Counted from the first letter of the stretch, positions 48,781 through 60,220 are shown. The stretch: DNA of 64,000 nucleotides from Solea solea (GCF_958295425.1 NC_081136.1:29626077-29690076), one strand, 5' to 3'. Made by a program: numbers and translations. Notes: a model not told the origin generated them from the sequence alone.

Positions 48781-48960
48781 GCCGTGAATATCCTCCTGTA
48801 AACGGGGCCCAGTGCGCATGCGCTCTGCATCCCTATTTGTGATCCAAGACGCGTCTCGTCTCTTGTTGCAGCAGCAGCAGCAGCAGAAGCAGCAGCTTCG
48901 TCTCTCTCTCTCACGGTAACATCTGTTCAAATAGGGCTGTTGTTCGCCGGTAACGCATTC
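48640..48960 (-). promoter_or_regulatory. gpr85: Candidate gpr85 promoter (CpG-rich, NRF1 palindrome)
   Basis: CpG density rises sharply here compared with the flanks. TGCGCATGCGC at 48813-48823 matches the NRF1 palindromic consensus, common in TATA-less CpG promoters of neuronal genes. A CAG/CTG run lies at about 48869-48896, and further CpGs (acgcgtctcg) at 48849-48858. No TATA box is evident. The transcription start is not determinable by eye. Confidence 0.55.
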
Positions 48961-49057
48961 CCTCTGGTAACGTTTGATCCTGCGTGGTTCGTAATGATTT
49001 AGTTCAGTTTTTATTTAATTGAACTACTTTTAAAGAACACACACACAAACACACACA
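48961..49057. other. Short flank between gpr85 promoter and transposon
   Basis: AT-rich sequence with a short AC run at the transposon edge; nothing else recognised. Confidence 0.5.
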
Positions 49058-49982
49058 CTCACCAGCCACTTAATTAGGTACAGATGGATAAAGTTGTTCA
49101 TATCATGACCATATAAGGAAGTGTCATATGTTACGTATTACAGATTACTCGGATTAAATATGTATTATTTACTTGCAAAAGTAATTATTGTTTATTGTTA
49201 TTGTTTTTTATTGAATTTATAATAGGATTCAACATTGCGATTACTATTAATAATCATCACCCCCATCCAGAGTAAATCCCACCCTACTACAGCCTGTCTG
49301 GCCCATACATTTAAAGGAAATGTATAAACATGTAAATATAACAATGATAAAGCAGCGCCAAATATTTAGATATGGCAATTCTGAGAGGGAGAAAAACAAC
49401 AGTAATTATTTACATTGCTATGTCTTGTTTTGGAACTGAATCCACTTTATTGAAACACAAATGAGCAAACATGGCAGCCTCTCAAAGCAAAAATCTGTTT
49501 CTCCCAACTTTTCCTACTTGGACTTTGATTAGTATCTGCAGTTTTTGGTTGTTGTTTCATTTGCTATAAGTAATAATACCATTATCGCTGTTTTGCAAAA
49601 AATAATAATATCCCACTGTGTAACACATCCAACACAGACTATTATGCAGCCAAAGATAGTCTTCTGCACACCTTGGTGGTCACTTCTGTTCATTTAAATT
49701 ACCGTTGCCTTTCTGTAAACCCTAAAAATTGAATTGTTGTCCATGAAAATCCCAGTGGATCAGCAGTTGCTGAAATATTTAGAGCAGCCCATGTGGAACC
49801 AACAACCATGCCAATGTCCAAAATCACTTAAATCATCTGTCACAGTCTCAATGCTCTCAGTGCAGGTCATCTTGACCATGTCTACATGCATAAACACCCT
49901 GTGTTGCTGCCATGTGAGTGGCTAGTTATACATTCATACATGCATGAACAAGCAGTTGTACCTAATAAACTGGCTGGTGAGT
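49058..49982. mobile_element. Non-autonomous DNA transposon with about 24-bp TIRs
   Basis: The left end reads ACTCACCAGCCACTTAATTA and the right end is its near-perfect inverted copy (TAATAAACTGGCTGGTGAGT). These are the termini of a very common fish element known for its 'CACTCACCGGCCACTTTATTAGGTACA' ends. The right third also matches by eye the widespread internal text about latent calls of this family (AAAATCCCAG...CAACAACCATGCCA). It has no intact ORF. Length is about 925 bp. Confidence 0.8.
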
Positions 49983-51029
49983 TTATATATATTGTATGTG
50001 TGTGTTGCAAACAGTGTCCTCTTGAGAACCTATTAAAAAAAACCCACTCTTGTTTCTGTCCTCGTTTTGCAAATGCTTCGCTCACCCCACACTCAGCAGT
50101 AATGTCAGCCATTATGTAGCCCACAAAGTGACGTTCACCTCGAGTTAGAACGACTTCCCCTGTACTGTGTACATGCATAATTGACTAGCACTTTGTGCAC
50201 TGTTGTTCAATTCTGTCCGGACAGCATGATAAATTCATGGGATTTGATTTCTCATGTATGGAGAGAGAGCTGTGATGCCGTGAGCAGTGTAACAAGTGAG
50301 CAGCAGCGCCATTTAATCAGCCATATGTATGCACGGCGAACACATGACGCAGGTTTGCACAGCCATTGTTCTTAAAACACTGCGTTAACCCTTCTCAAAT
50401 AAAACTGGTTATTGCCTAAACTAAACCGAACCAATATTCAAATCTTAGCCAGTTCCTCAGATATGAGGCTCTACCTCACTAGGACCATGTTTTGGTTCTT
50501 AATACTGCGGTTGACAAGGTCAGCGTTCAAAAAGGAAACAAATATAATTACACAACAGTGACACTGGCTTTGCTTGCTGACGTTTAAAGCATTATGTGGA
50601 CGAAATGTGTTGCTGCTATATCATTTGATACAACTTTCACAAGGTAGGAGGACAATGTGATCTGTGCACACTTGTATTTGTAATTCCGTCACCAAATATC
50701 AGAGACATGACAAGGCCATTCACTGTCAGACAATGGAGACAGTCACTCGGGGCTATTAGTACAGGATATGGTACAATTACTGCGCCTTCTGCCACTCAAC
50801 CCTGACTCAAGGAAAATGTAATTGAATGCACTTTGATGCATCATCATCATTCCAGGGTAAGTGGATTTTTACTCATGGTAGTCAATCAATTGTTGCCCAA
50901 TATAGCCTAAAATGAGCATTATTGTTATTTGAAGAAGAAGACGAACCAAGTAATCAGCTAATCTGCTTTTGGCCATTTTGTAAAAATTTATTGGCATCAG
51001 TTGATTATTATCTCAGCACTAAAACTTCA
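49983..51029. other. Intergenic, no gene seen
   Basis: High-complexity AT-rich sequence. Short overlapping frames on both strands near 49882-50180 are partly transposon-derived. No splice-flanked exon, RNA gene or strong repeat was recognised. Confidence 0.5.
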
Positions 51030-51236
51030 CTTTTCCCAATCCTGGCCCTCAGGGACTCACCGACCCTGCATGTTTTAGATGTTTCCCTGCTCCAACACAC
51101 CTGATTCCAATGGTTGGCTCGTCATCATCATCATCATCATCAAGCTCTTACTAACAACCTGTTCATTTGAATCAGGTGTGTTGTGGCAGGGAAACATCTA
51201 AAACACGCAGGGCACAGGATTGGATTGGGAAACACT
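51030..51236. mobile_element. Palindromic MITE (TTTCTCAATCCTGG family), copy 2
   Basis: The two halves are inverted copies: CCAATCCTG...GTTTTAGATGTTTCCCTG... against ...CAGGGAAACATCTAAAAC...GGATTGG. An (ATC)n run lies in the loop at about 51120-51142. It is the same family as 17636-17818. Confidence 0.8.
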
Positions 51237-52127
51237 GTATTATCTGATGCATGTATTGGATATTTCAATTAGTTTTTTGCTGGAATATAAAGTCAACAAC
51301 TTTGTGTATCAGTTGTTATCACAGTGAGACTGTCATATTTTATCAGACGGGGGGGAAAACAGCCAAACCTATTGTACTAAAAAAGGCTTAAGATAAAGGC
51401 ACTGGCCTTAGAAAAAGTAGAAATGAAATACCAACATGATACAAGACCTTTTTATATTAACTTAATTCCATGTCGCTACCGTTCAGAAACAGAACACAGC
51501 ACAACAGAAATACAAAACACGCTTTTTAAGTAGTTTTAATTTTCATACTGTAACTTGACCTGTGTATTTTTAATACACTTGATTGAACTTGTAATTGAGT
51601 ACATTGTACATGGATGATAAGACTGTGTATGTTCCACATGTGGCCATGAAAACAGTCTTTCCTCGCCTTGTGAAAGAAAGAGGAAGAGGGCATGGAGTTC
51701 TCATTCAAACATCACGAGCATGAAATGAGGTGAGCATCAGATATATCTGTTTAATCTCGGTAAAGCAATGTCACGCTTCATTAGCACAAAGAAAGCCACA
51801 CTTCTGTCACTCCTCACACTTGTGATGCTTCACATGATGGCGATGTTGTGTTGCCTCCCCATTGCACACACAAAACAAACGCACACACTAGGAAATCACA
51901 GTGGTTACTTTAAGCATGGAAAACATGCTCAATATGCAATTGAAGCATCTTCATAACAACATACAAGTGCAAAAATCTATTCAGGCAACTGTGTTTGGTC
52001 CTTCTTCTAATGACAGTTCCTGTTATTTGGACTTCCTGGATGGTTCCCTTCCCCCCATCAGAGTGCACGTGGTTCCCCCTCAGTTTTGAAGCATCGATTC
52101 CAATAAGGCACGTTTCTTATTAGTCGC
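51237..52127. other. Intergenic between the genes, no gene seen
   Basis: AT-rich, with no repeat family recognised. Short frames at 51526-52089 lack coding character. It may hold gpr85 or smim30 regulatory DNA, but nothing specific can be shown. Confidence 0.5.
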
Positions 52128-52133
52128 TTTATT
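52128..52133 (-). terminator. smim30 poly(A) signal
   Basis: Canonical AATAAA about 90 bases after the smim30 stop, with a second near-match (AATAAG) ten bases on. This gives a very short 3' UTR, as expected for a compact micropeptide gene. Confidence 0.7.
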
Positions 52134-52222
52134 GACACAATCCTTGTCCAGGGGTTCATGTGAGAACAACCAGGGAAGGCATTCGTGCGGTGGATGGAAA
52201 CGGGAGCGGACAGTGTCGTGCG

Positions 52223-52411
52223 TCACAGCTGCTGGTTTCGCCTACGTGCGTACCAGCCGAGGAGTGCGCACAAACCCACCACTGCCACAACGGTGCCAAG
52301 GAGCATGGCCAGCGCGTCCCCCGCGTCGTAAGCCTCCGCCGGTGGGATCAGAGAGAGAACGATGAGCCACACAATCGCAGCAGCGTCTGTGAGTTGAAGT
52401 CTCAAGTCCAT
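52223..52411 (-). CDS. smim30: Small integral membrane protein 30 (micropeptide)
   Basis: A complete 62-codon ORF. Residues 10-23 form a hydrophobic signal-like segment with a possible cleavage site after PPAEA (27). Then come a DAGDA motif (29-33), one membrane helix (about 34-53) and a basic tail, YARRRNQQL (54-62). The second half matches vertebrate SMIM30, a micropeptide of about 59 residues first annotated as the non-coding RNA LINC00998: the EA-x-x-AGDA motif, helix length and YAR-(K/R)-RN-x-Q ending all agree. Human SMIM30 is reported at ER and other membranes, linked to SRC/YES1-MAPK signalling and to SERCA. The start is chosen for its strong Kozak context (GCCATGG) and because it is the only ATG giving the signal-like segment. 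It lies about 3.5 kb upstream of the gpr85 promoter on the same strand; the two genes are also neighbours in human. Confidence 0.9.
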   Translation of the reverse strand: MDLRLQLTDAAAIVWLIVLSLIPPAEAYDAGDALAMLLGTVVAVVGLCALLGWYARRRNQQL

Positions 52412-52540
52412 GGCGAGTTTGTTTTATTTTTCCTGCTCTTGACTGTCGAGGGAAGCTGAAGCGCCTGCGTCAAAGTCAGGTGACAAGCTGCGGCGCGCCC
52501 GGACTTCCTGGTGCGCTCAGCCAATCACAGAGCCACTTAC
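52412..52540 (-). promoter_or_regulatory. smim30: Candidate smim30 promoter and 5' UTR
   Basis: A CpG-rich stretch. Read on the minus strand it shows, in order, ATTGG (NF-Y, 52525-52521), AGGAAGT (ETS, 52509-52503), GCGCGCC and GTCACCTGAC (E-box-like, 52484-52475), then about 60 bases to the ATG. No TATA box is evident. Alternative: GTAAGT at 52540-52535 and an acceptor-like TCGACAG at about 52444 could define a roughly 95-base intron, which would move the promoter upstream. CpG content favours the promoter reading. Confidence 0.55.
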
Positions 52541-53230
52541 ATCCTTCTCTTTGTGTGTGTGTGTTTGTGTGTTTAAAGAGTCATTTTATAATCCAGCAGG
52601 CGAGTGTCCTGTGTTGGCACACAGTTGACCACACATTTATGCTCTGCTGTTAATTGATTTGTTTCTCACAGATCAAATGAAAGTGCAGCCTCATCCTCCC
52701 AACTGTAATTATCCTCCAAGTGGATTACCAGAGTCGATCCAGCTGACAGGCTGTCAGTGCTTCTTGTCACTGGCCCTCAGGCCCTGCTATAAACAAATTA
52801 GGCTGTTTTACACCAGTCCAGGCTCATCAGTCGCTCTGGTGTGACGCATGATATTCCCTCTGAAGACAAACACGTGTTGACGTGCACAGAATATCACTGT
52901 AGCTTACATGTTGCACACTTGTTGGTCAAGGTCAGACCAGAAGAAGAAATGAGCTTTACAGCCGTAAGTTCCTGCACCAGTTTGTTCTCAAGAAGAGACT
53001 TCACAAAGAATTAAAGGAAGGAAAGAATAAAATATTAGAACGTCAAATAATACACAATAAAATATTACAACTCAACCGAAGGAACCAATCAAAAATGTCA
53101 ACAGGGTTATGAAGGAATAACTTATTAAAATGTCAGAATGGAACAAAATAAACCAATCATCAATGGCAAATATATACATAGTTATAAGCACAGCACTATA
53201 CAATTATAGTACAGTATATATAGTAGATTT
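52541..53230. other. Upstream of smim30; no gene seen
   Basis: A short GT run (52552-52572) lies just outside the promoter; the rest is AT-rich without features. Confidence 0.45.
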
Positions 53231-53234
53231 AGGG

Positions 53235-53395
53235 CAGAGGTCTCAAACATGTGGCCCACGGGCCACATGCAGCCCCCCAATCGATTTCATACGGTCCGCC
53301 GCTCAATATCAAACATAGAAATTATTTTTCTATGTTTTGTATATCTTTTATTTACAGATAAATTTGGCATCATGAATATTTTAGTTTATTGTGAA
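53235..53395 (+). mobile_element. hAT-type element fragment (CAGAGGTCTCAAAC end)
   Basis: CAGAGGTCTCAAACATGTGG then CCAATCGATTTCAT...CTCAATATCAAA. A reverse-oriented copy with the same internal text lies at 60400-60570. Confidence 0.7.
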
Positions 53396-53398
53396 CTA

Positions 53399-53485
53399 TA
53401 CATATATGTATATATGTATATGTGTGTGTATATATATGTATGTATGTATATATATAAATATATATATATATATACACGTATATAC

Positions 53486-53551
<66 letters not shown>
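53399..53551. repeat. AT-rich dinucleotide array
   Basis: TATATG/TATGTA units grade into about 60 bases of perfect (TA)n at 53492-53551. Confidence 0.95.
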
Positions 53552-53553
<2 letters not shown>

Positions 53554-53699
53554 ACTCCTTTCAGGTACCAAGGTGAGGACAGAGTCAGTCAAGAAGACCT
53601 TATCCTACTTCGGTCCATAGTCTTAGAATGACTTACAGGTCAAAAAATGTAATGCTTATAAGAAAGTGTATTTTACTGGCATCGTCCTTGTTCCATCCA

Positions 53700-53815
53700 T
53701 GTTTTAATTGCTTGTTTTGTATTTTATGCAAAATGCTGCTGCTGCTGCTCATGTTGGCCAGAACATCCTTGGAAAAGAGATTATTACTCTCAGTGGATGT
53801 TAAAGGTTAAGTATT
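53700..53815 (+). repeat. LINE-like 3' tail fragment
   Basis: CTGCTGCTGCTGCTCATGTTGGCCAGAACA and TTGGAAAAGAGATTATTACTCTCAGTGG follow the conserved tail of a common fish LINE 3' end. Confidence 0.6.
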
Positions 53816-53819
53816 GTTT

Positions 53820-56590
53820 CGGCTCCATCCCTAGTTTGTTGACAGTCTTTCTTTGTGCTTGTCATCTAGCTCGACCCCCCCCCCATGGCCTGGAACCCTC
53901 ACATTAGTCGAGATGATTGGTAGGGTGCAGTAACCCACCATAATAGAGAAACACCATGTAGTCTAATGTCAGCGTGCGATGTCTTTTATCTCAGTATATT
54001 TGCGGGTTTATAACTGTAGCACATTGGACTCGGTTTAGACGGAGGACTAACCATGCCACGGCCTCATGCTACAAATTGTTTGGCTTGCAGAGCTGTTGTT
54101 ATTTGTAAGGTTTCTATCTCTCTGTGTGCTCTCCGGGGCAGTTTGCCTGTAATTTAATTAGCGTGCACAAGCCAAAGTAAAATATTGACCTTGTAATGCT
54201 GCCATACCTCTGTACCTGCCCCGCTCCGACCGAGGAGATGAATAGGCACACATTTCCTCTGCTCACTCTTCTGGCTCTCTCATCATGGGCACACTCTCCC
54301 GCTGCTGCTCCTGTTGTCTGTTTGGCAATTTGTCTCCCACACACACACACACACGCATACAAGTTTCCACGGGTCGTGTCTGATGTCTGTGGCTACATTC
54401 AGACAACCGCAGGGCAACTACAAGCTCCTCAAAGAGCTCCGTATTCAGAACATAAATCATGAAATACTTCAAAATCCTTCATACACTGATCAGCCACACA
54501 GGTAATTGGTTGTAATCCGGCAGATTGGTATGCATAAATCGCATGAAAAAACATTAAAAAAGCAAACTTTTAATCTGCTTAAAACCATCTGGAATGAATT
54601 CTGGAAACTGTATTCTCAGTTTACATTCTCAGCCGTGCTGAATGCTGATGACGAGAGAATATCAGTGTTTGTCTCGTAGTTCAGGACAATGACATTCATC
54701 GTCCCTACTTATGTGATCTGCATCATAATGTGCCGCTCAGTACACGGAGACCCGGCCCATAAATTTGTACACTGCAGTGGCTGAAAAGGACACACTCTGT
54801 ACGTTAAGTGCGCACCAGTGAGGAAGATGTAATTTCAGCACTTCATCAGTGAGAGTGAAATTTCAATTATTCTCACTTTTTGTGTAAGGAGATAAAACGC
54901 TGTAGTGACACAGTTACTGCAGAGCCGATTTATTTTCCCCCCCAAAATGGGATAAACGCACATTTATGCGGATATATGCTGAAATGGACAGAGACCTGTT
55001 AAGATTCTGTGATTCAAGTACAATCTCTGGTTCTCTTTATGTTTTTAATCTGTCTCTCTGAAGAAAGGAGAGTGCAGATGTTTGTGGGTTTCAAAGTAGT
55101 GAGTAGTATATTGCCATAAACCTGTAGTTTTTATATGAAATTTAAAAAGCTCCCGGAGAAAAGTGCCACTGTGTTGGTACTCCAGCTGTAACCTTCTCTG
55201 TGGACTCTTGTGTTTATGTGTGTGTGTTTCTGTCTCCGTGTGGTGCAGTTAGTCCCAGTTACCTCACTTTGCATTTCGTTTCGACTTCAACAGACGTTTC
55301 CTCCACTCAGTTGAGTTAAAGTGCTACTGGCTGCCAAGATATAGGCACTTACCTGGCAAGGAAGGCGCTCTATAAAGATGTCTCAAGTATCAAATCAGTA
55401 TCGGGATGTAAACACTAGTAATGTATGTGTGCATGATGTCACCACACAGAGAATTCATCGTTCGCCGCTCTTCTTGTTCAATCTGAACACACTGAATCGA
55501 CTCTTTTCAAACCTTTTTTTTTTTTTTTGGAAAGTGTGTACAATTAGACATTTCAATGTCACCTCCATAACGGTTTGTACCTCACTTGTTTTGAGCACCG
55601 CTGAGTTTATCTGTGCTCAAATCTTTCCGCAGGGTTAGATGAACTGCAAAAAGACACCTTTTCCTTTTGGTTGTGCGAGCATTGTCCGTTCTCAATTACC
55701 ACCCACAACAATGGAGATCGAGTCTCACCTTCACCGAGCTGCACAAAAACATCTCTCCCTGAAGATTAATTATGCTCTGAAATTGGTTTTTCTAAAAAAC
55801 ACTGAAATGCTGAACCTTTAAAGCAATTGCTGCTTTTGTGGTGGCTCAGTGCACCATCCATCCATAAGGAATTGTACTGTGAGGGACATGACAAATGGAT
55901 TTCGCTCTGTCTTTTGTGGCAGTGTTCGACATGTTAAAATACTTAAAGAGGGCCTGAATCAAGGGGAGGGGTGGGGGGAAAGAAAGCAAAAGGCCATTCA
56001 CATATGCATCACATAGTTTTGGACTGTACTGACTCACACTCGTTGGGATGTGGGCTGAGCTAAAAACACATCAGAAATCTGCAAAAAGACAAATGACGCA
56101 GGCTGATCTTCTATTCATATTGGTAGCTGAGAGGGAGTCTGAGGGTGGATGCTTGAAAATCACCCTTTAGTGTCTTACTCTGGCAGTTGTATAATGCTCG
56201 TTTCAAGGGCAATGTATTCATCCTCGCATTGTTGCTTTGGCTTGACTGTGACTCAAAGTTTACGTGAGAGTACTTCATCTAGACGTCAACAGTCTCTCTA
56301 TTAGATATCCATTACTATTCTCAGCAGCTCATGAACAGACACTACAGGCCGTCCCCAAAGGTTAGAAGAGCAATACTTTTAAAAAAGTCTTCTTTTTAGG
56401 TCTTTTATGGGAGTTGGCATCCAATCCAACCATATTGCATTCCTAGTTTCCCCTTTCCCTTTCTGATCTCATCTGTCTAAAGTCTAGCTGGAAATGGTTG
56501 GGAACATTTAGCTTCCAATCCAAGCATCCTCCCCAGTCATTCTGCAAAGAAACACTGGTTGCAAGGGAGTGACGCTTTTCTGTTGCCCAA
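53820..56590. other. Intergenic; no gene seen
   Basis: An AC run (54339-54355) and T-run (55516-55529). High-complexity elsewhere. The donor-like CCAG|GTAAGTG on the minus strand at 55352 has no matching exon. Confidence 0.45.
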
Positions 56591-56599
56591 TCAGCTGCC

Positions 56600-56750
56600 C
56601 ATCGTCAGTTTAGCTCCACCCATACTGTACCATACCATTACCCCAAGGGAAGAACACCGAAAAAAGGAACTACTCCTCATGGAAAACGCAAAAAAATATG
56701 GTACAGTACCGAAATGAACCTCTCCACTTGGTGGAAACACATGGCAGAAG
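56600..56750. mobile_element. Palindromic GTACC MITE, short copy
   Basis: ACTGTACCATACCATTACCC is mirrored by TATGGTACAGTACC, and CACTTGGTGGAAACACATGG resembles the right end of the family. Confidence 0.5.
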
Positions 56751-57103
56751 ACGCACACAGCGCGAGTAGTGTCTGAAAACACCAAGAAGAACCAACAGAA
56801 AGTGCCAGGAGTGGATCCTACTGTTGCAGACAGGATTTTGGCATGCGTACTTATCATGACTGTAACTCCTGGATCCTCATGTGGAGGATAAAACGGTAGA
56901 AGATGGATGGATGGATACCAGAAAGCAGAGAAATAGAGCTTTGCGCCCATATACTAGTCATTATGGTAGCCCGCTTCCGCGTAACGTAGAAGACCGCGAT
57001 GCTCCTTTACTGTGGTGTATGAATAGAATGCAATCAAAAGTGTCTCAAAGCAAAGTCCAGAGCTTGAAGTGAGTTACTTAATAGTTCGTCAGGAGTACAA
57101 CAA

Positions 57104-57142
57104 CCTCCTCCTCCTCCTCCTCCTCCTCCTCCTCCTCCTCCT
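57104..57142. repeat. (CCT)n microsatellite
   Basis: Thirteen CCT units; makes a poly-Gly run in a spurious minus frame. Confidence 0.95.
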
Positions 57143-57675
57143 TTCTCATCTTCTTTCAGAAATGAATAGAAGCAGAATTGGTATCCGAAGATGAATTGTA
57201 GCGGCAGACTGGAGTATCTGCTTAAAGTGTAACACATGACAATGTATTTTGAAAATGAAACATCCCAAAACAACAAGTACTAGCCAGTGAAAAATATTTA
57301 TGACACAGTTTTTAAAACTAATCATAAAAACAAATGACCTGGGGAGGGGGGGGAAGCCGAGTTGTAGTTTACAAACACTTTAGCAGCCTGGGCCTGTGAT
57401 ATTGTGTGCATTGCATCTATTCACATATCCGGTGATGAATCTCCCGGTATGTTTTTTCATTTTCTCCAGTAATGGAGAATAACTCAACTGTTTTCATTTC
57501 ATTGGTTTGGGTTTTATTGATGCGCTTCTCTAAAAAACAAAATAGATGTACGCTCACTTCAAGTGATCAAGTTTTCTTCAGCTTATGCTAATGTGTGGCG
57601 CGCGTCAAATATGGCTGACGGCGGCAGGCGCCACGGTTATTCATAGCGTGCGTATATATGTGTGTGCACATGTAC

Positions 57676-57708
<33 letters not shown>
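57676..57708. repeat. (TA)n microsatellite
   Basis: Near-perfect TA run. Confidence 0.95.
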
Positions 57709-57712
<4 letters not shown>

Positions 57713-57874
57713 GCACGTGAGATTGATAGCTCATCACATTTCCTGTCATGGTGTAAATGTCACCTCTGGAGCTCGCGGTGATGAACGCAATCGTGTGCTT
57801 GGTTCATCATCTGCAGTGTTCATTTCCATGGAGATTTCTGCCCAACATACACACGCACACAAACTTCTTTTTAT

Positions 57875-58625
57875 ATCCTAGTGAGGACACATACCTAAAC
57901 TCAACTCTAACCATAACTCTAAAACCTAACCTTAACCTACAAAAAGCCCTTAAGGGGTGACGACCAGCCAAAATGTCCTCACCATTAGGTTTATAGGTTT
58001 TTTTGGGTGTTCACAAAAATGGCCATACAAACACACACACACAAGCTTGTTTTTATATCTTAGTGAGGACACATAGTAAGGCGTAACGCATTCCCTAACC
58101 CCTTAACCTTAACCATTACAACTGAATGCCTAACTTTTACCCTAACCCTAACATATAGCCCATTTAAGTCATAAATCTAACCTAAACCAAATTCTAATCT
58201 GAAACCAAAAACTGTGGTGGTAACTCCGCCCCCCCCCCCCAAAAAAGCCCTTTTAAAGGACAAAATACCCTCAAATTCTATAGTTTATACGTTCTTTTCA
58301 TATATCTTAGTGAGGACTCATCATATACATAATGCAAAAGCCTATTTGTCTTGAACAGGGTTTTGAAAACCAACACAATGTGTGTGATAATGTGTACACT
58401 GTACGTTGTCAACAGCACTCGTTCTGATTGGTTGGCTGTGGATTCGTCGGGGGGGGGGTGAATCAGGAAAATCGGCCACGATCCAAAAATGTAACAGTCG
58501 ATGTGAATCCTGTGTTGATTGGACACACAAATATTTCCAACGTGCAAATAATTCACACTAAAAAACGTGAAAAACATTTCTAACCATAACCCTAAAACCA
58601 GGTCTTCATCCAGAAAAAGCCCAGC
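57875..58625. repeat. Tandem copies of the fish TGAGGAC repeat with CCTAAC blocks
   Basis: TATCCTAGTGAGGACACATA (57884), TATCTTAGTGAGGACACATA (58055) and TATCTTAGTGAGGACTCATC (58304) start successive units. Between them lie telomere-like CCTAACC/ACCCTAACCCT stretches. Confidence 0.75.
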
Positions 58626-58629
58626 ACAC

Positions 58630-60220
58630 ATTTAGGTACACATGCAGACTGTTACAAGAAAAACAACATTTAAAAAAATCACATTAGTGCTGTAGTTATT
58701 CATGTACTGTTGTAGTGTTTTGTTAAATGCTGTAGTATTTCCTTCAAATGTTGTAGTAAACTGACACGATAGGAAATCTGTAAACTCTGAAAACACCATT
58801 TTTTTTCATGAATTAAACATTGTTTCCCAGGCTTTATGATAAACTAAGCAACTACTCTGCTGGCAGAGCAAGATTTGCTGCTGGAGAAAATGCACAAACA
58901 CAACAAAATTATTAGTCTTGCAAATTGCACAGTGCAGTACATCATCGTCACTTGATATGTCTGATGGATTCTGTGCTCTAATTAGCACATTTACACTTAT
59001 TCCCTGTGACTGTGACTGTCAGTGCATCTTAGAGGCAAAAGGTGTGAACAGGATTCGAGGAAAGAAATTAAAGTTGTGCCACTTCCCACCAATAAAACAA
59101 CATCGATTTAGTAATGCCGCTCTACAGTAGTTGTGAGGTGTCATTTGGCGGCTGCAGAGCATATCTGTAATAAAAACACATTTAGGGAAGTTGAGACCAG
59201 GATTGACATTCATGGTGACTGTGAGCCACGTTCAGCTAAAATTAAGGAGCAAATAAACGGGAATTCATTCTTCAGTCGTTAAAGTGTTTTTATCTCATAT
59301 GACACAATAATGACAAATAAACAGTTTAGACTGTAGCCTCATCTCCATCTAGCAATCCGGTTATGATGTGAAGTGGTCCAGCATCTAAAGCAGACACTTT
59401 TATTTTGAAATTCTATAAAATATCATCACTTTTTATTATTGTTGCGATATCATGACGGAAATGATGTGATATCATTTAAATCTCTTTTAAACAGTTGCTT
59501 TTTCTCAAAACGTTGGACTTGGCCCTCGGGTCATTTGACTTTGACCCCTGATCTAAAGGTCGGAGCTCGACACACTGCGATTTTTCGACCTTCAACACAA
59601 CAACGACAACGGAATAGGGAGAAATCACAAAATGCATCATTTTTAAATATATCTCGCTTTATAGGACCCAAAAGATTCCTTCCTTTTTTGGGAGCGTGCA
59701 GCTGTGTTTATGGTGTCACACTCTTCTTCTCTGTTGATTTAGTGGCAGCGCTACAGTGCGTTACAGCGCTGATATGATGTCACGCCATTGACGCTGCTGA
59801 TGCAGCTATTGTCGCCCAGCCAACACACCTGGTGAAAATGGGAAATGCTAGCCAGATCAGGGTTTACTGTTCCAAACATCACAGGCATGCTGAACGGCTC
59901 TGTGCCGCTGTGGATTTAACACAGTGTCTGTGTTTCTCTCATCAGGCTACTTTGTACTTTGTGCTGTTTTAAGTGCTTTCCTCGGCCTGTATGCGAAATG
60001 ACAATAGGATCTGAGCAATATAAACGGTGATCTTCATGGCAGTGCGTCATCGAACCAACTTATGCACAGCACCCTTGGCTGATAACCTTCAAGTGGAAAT
60101 AGTTTCTATTGTGTCACTGCTGTATTTTCATTCCAACAAAAGAATATGAACAGACGCGGAAGAGGAGGACAATGAGAAGCGCAACTTTTTTGGGACATCA
60201 TGAGCTCAAAATGACATGTC
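58630..60220. other. Intergenic; no gene seen
   Basis: Includes a small set of TGTAGTA-spaced repeats (58690-58760). The plus frame at 59439-59777 has no recognised domain and no splice support. Confidence 0.4.

Noticed and set aside
48472..48930. 152-codon minus-strand ORF with a Cys run
   Set aside because: Produced by the CAG/CTG repeat and GA-rich 5' UTR or promoter DNA; no family match.
55340..55353. Perfect CCAG|GTAAGTG donor on the minus strand, possible smim30 upstream exon
   Set aside because: No CpG promoter or acceptor-bounded exon nearby, and smim30 has its own CpG-rich promoter.
58140..58153. Interstitial telomere
   Set aside because: Only two CCCTAA units, embedded in a known type of dispersed fish repeat.
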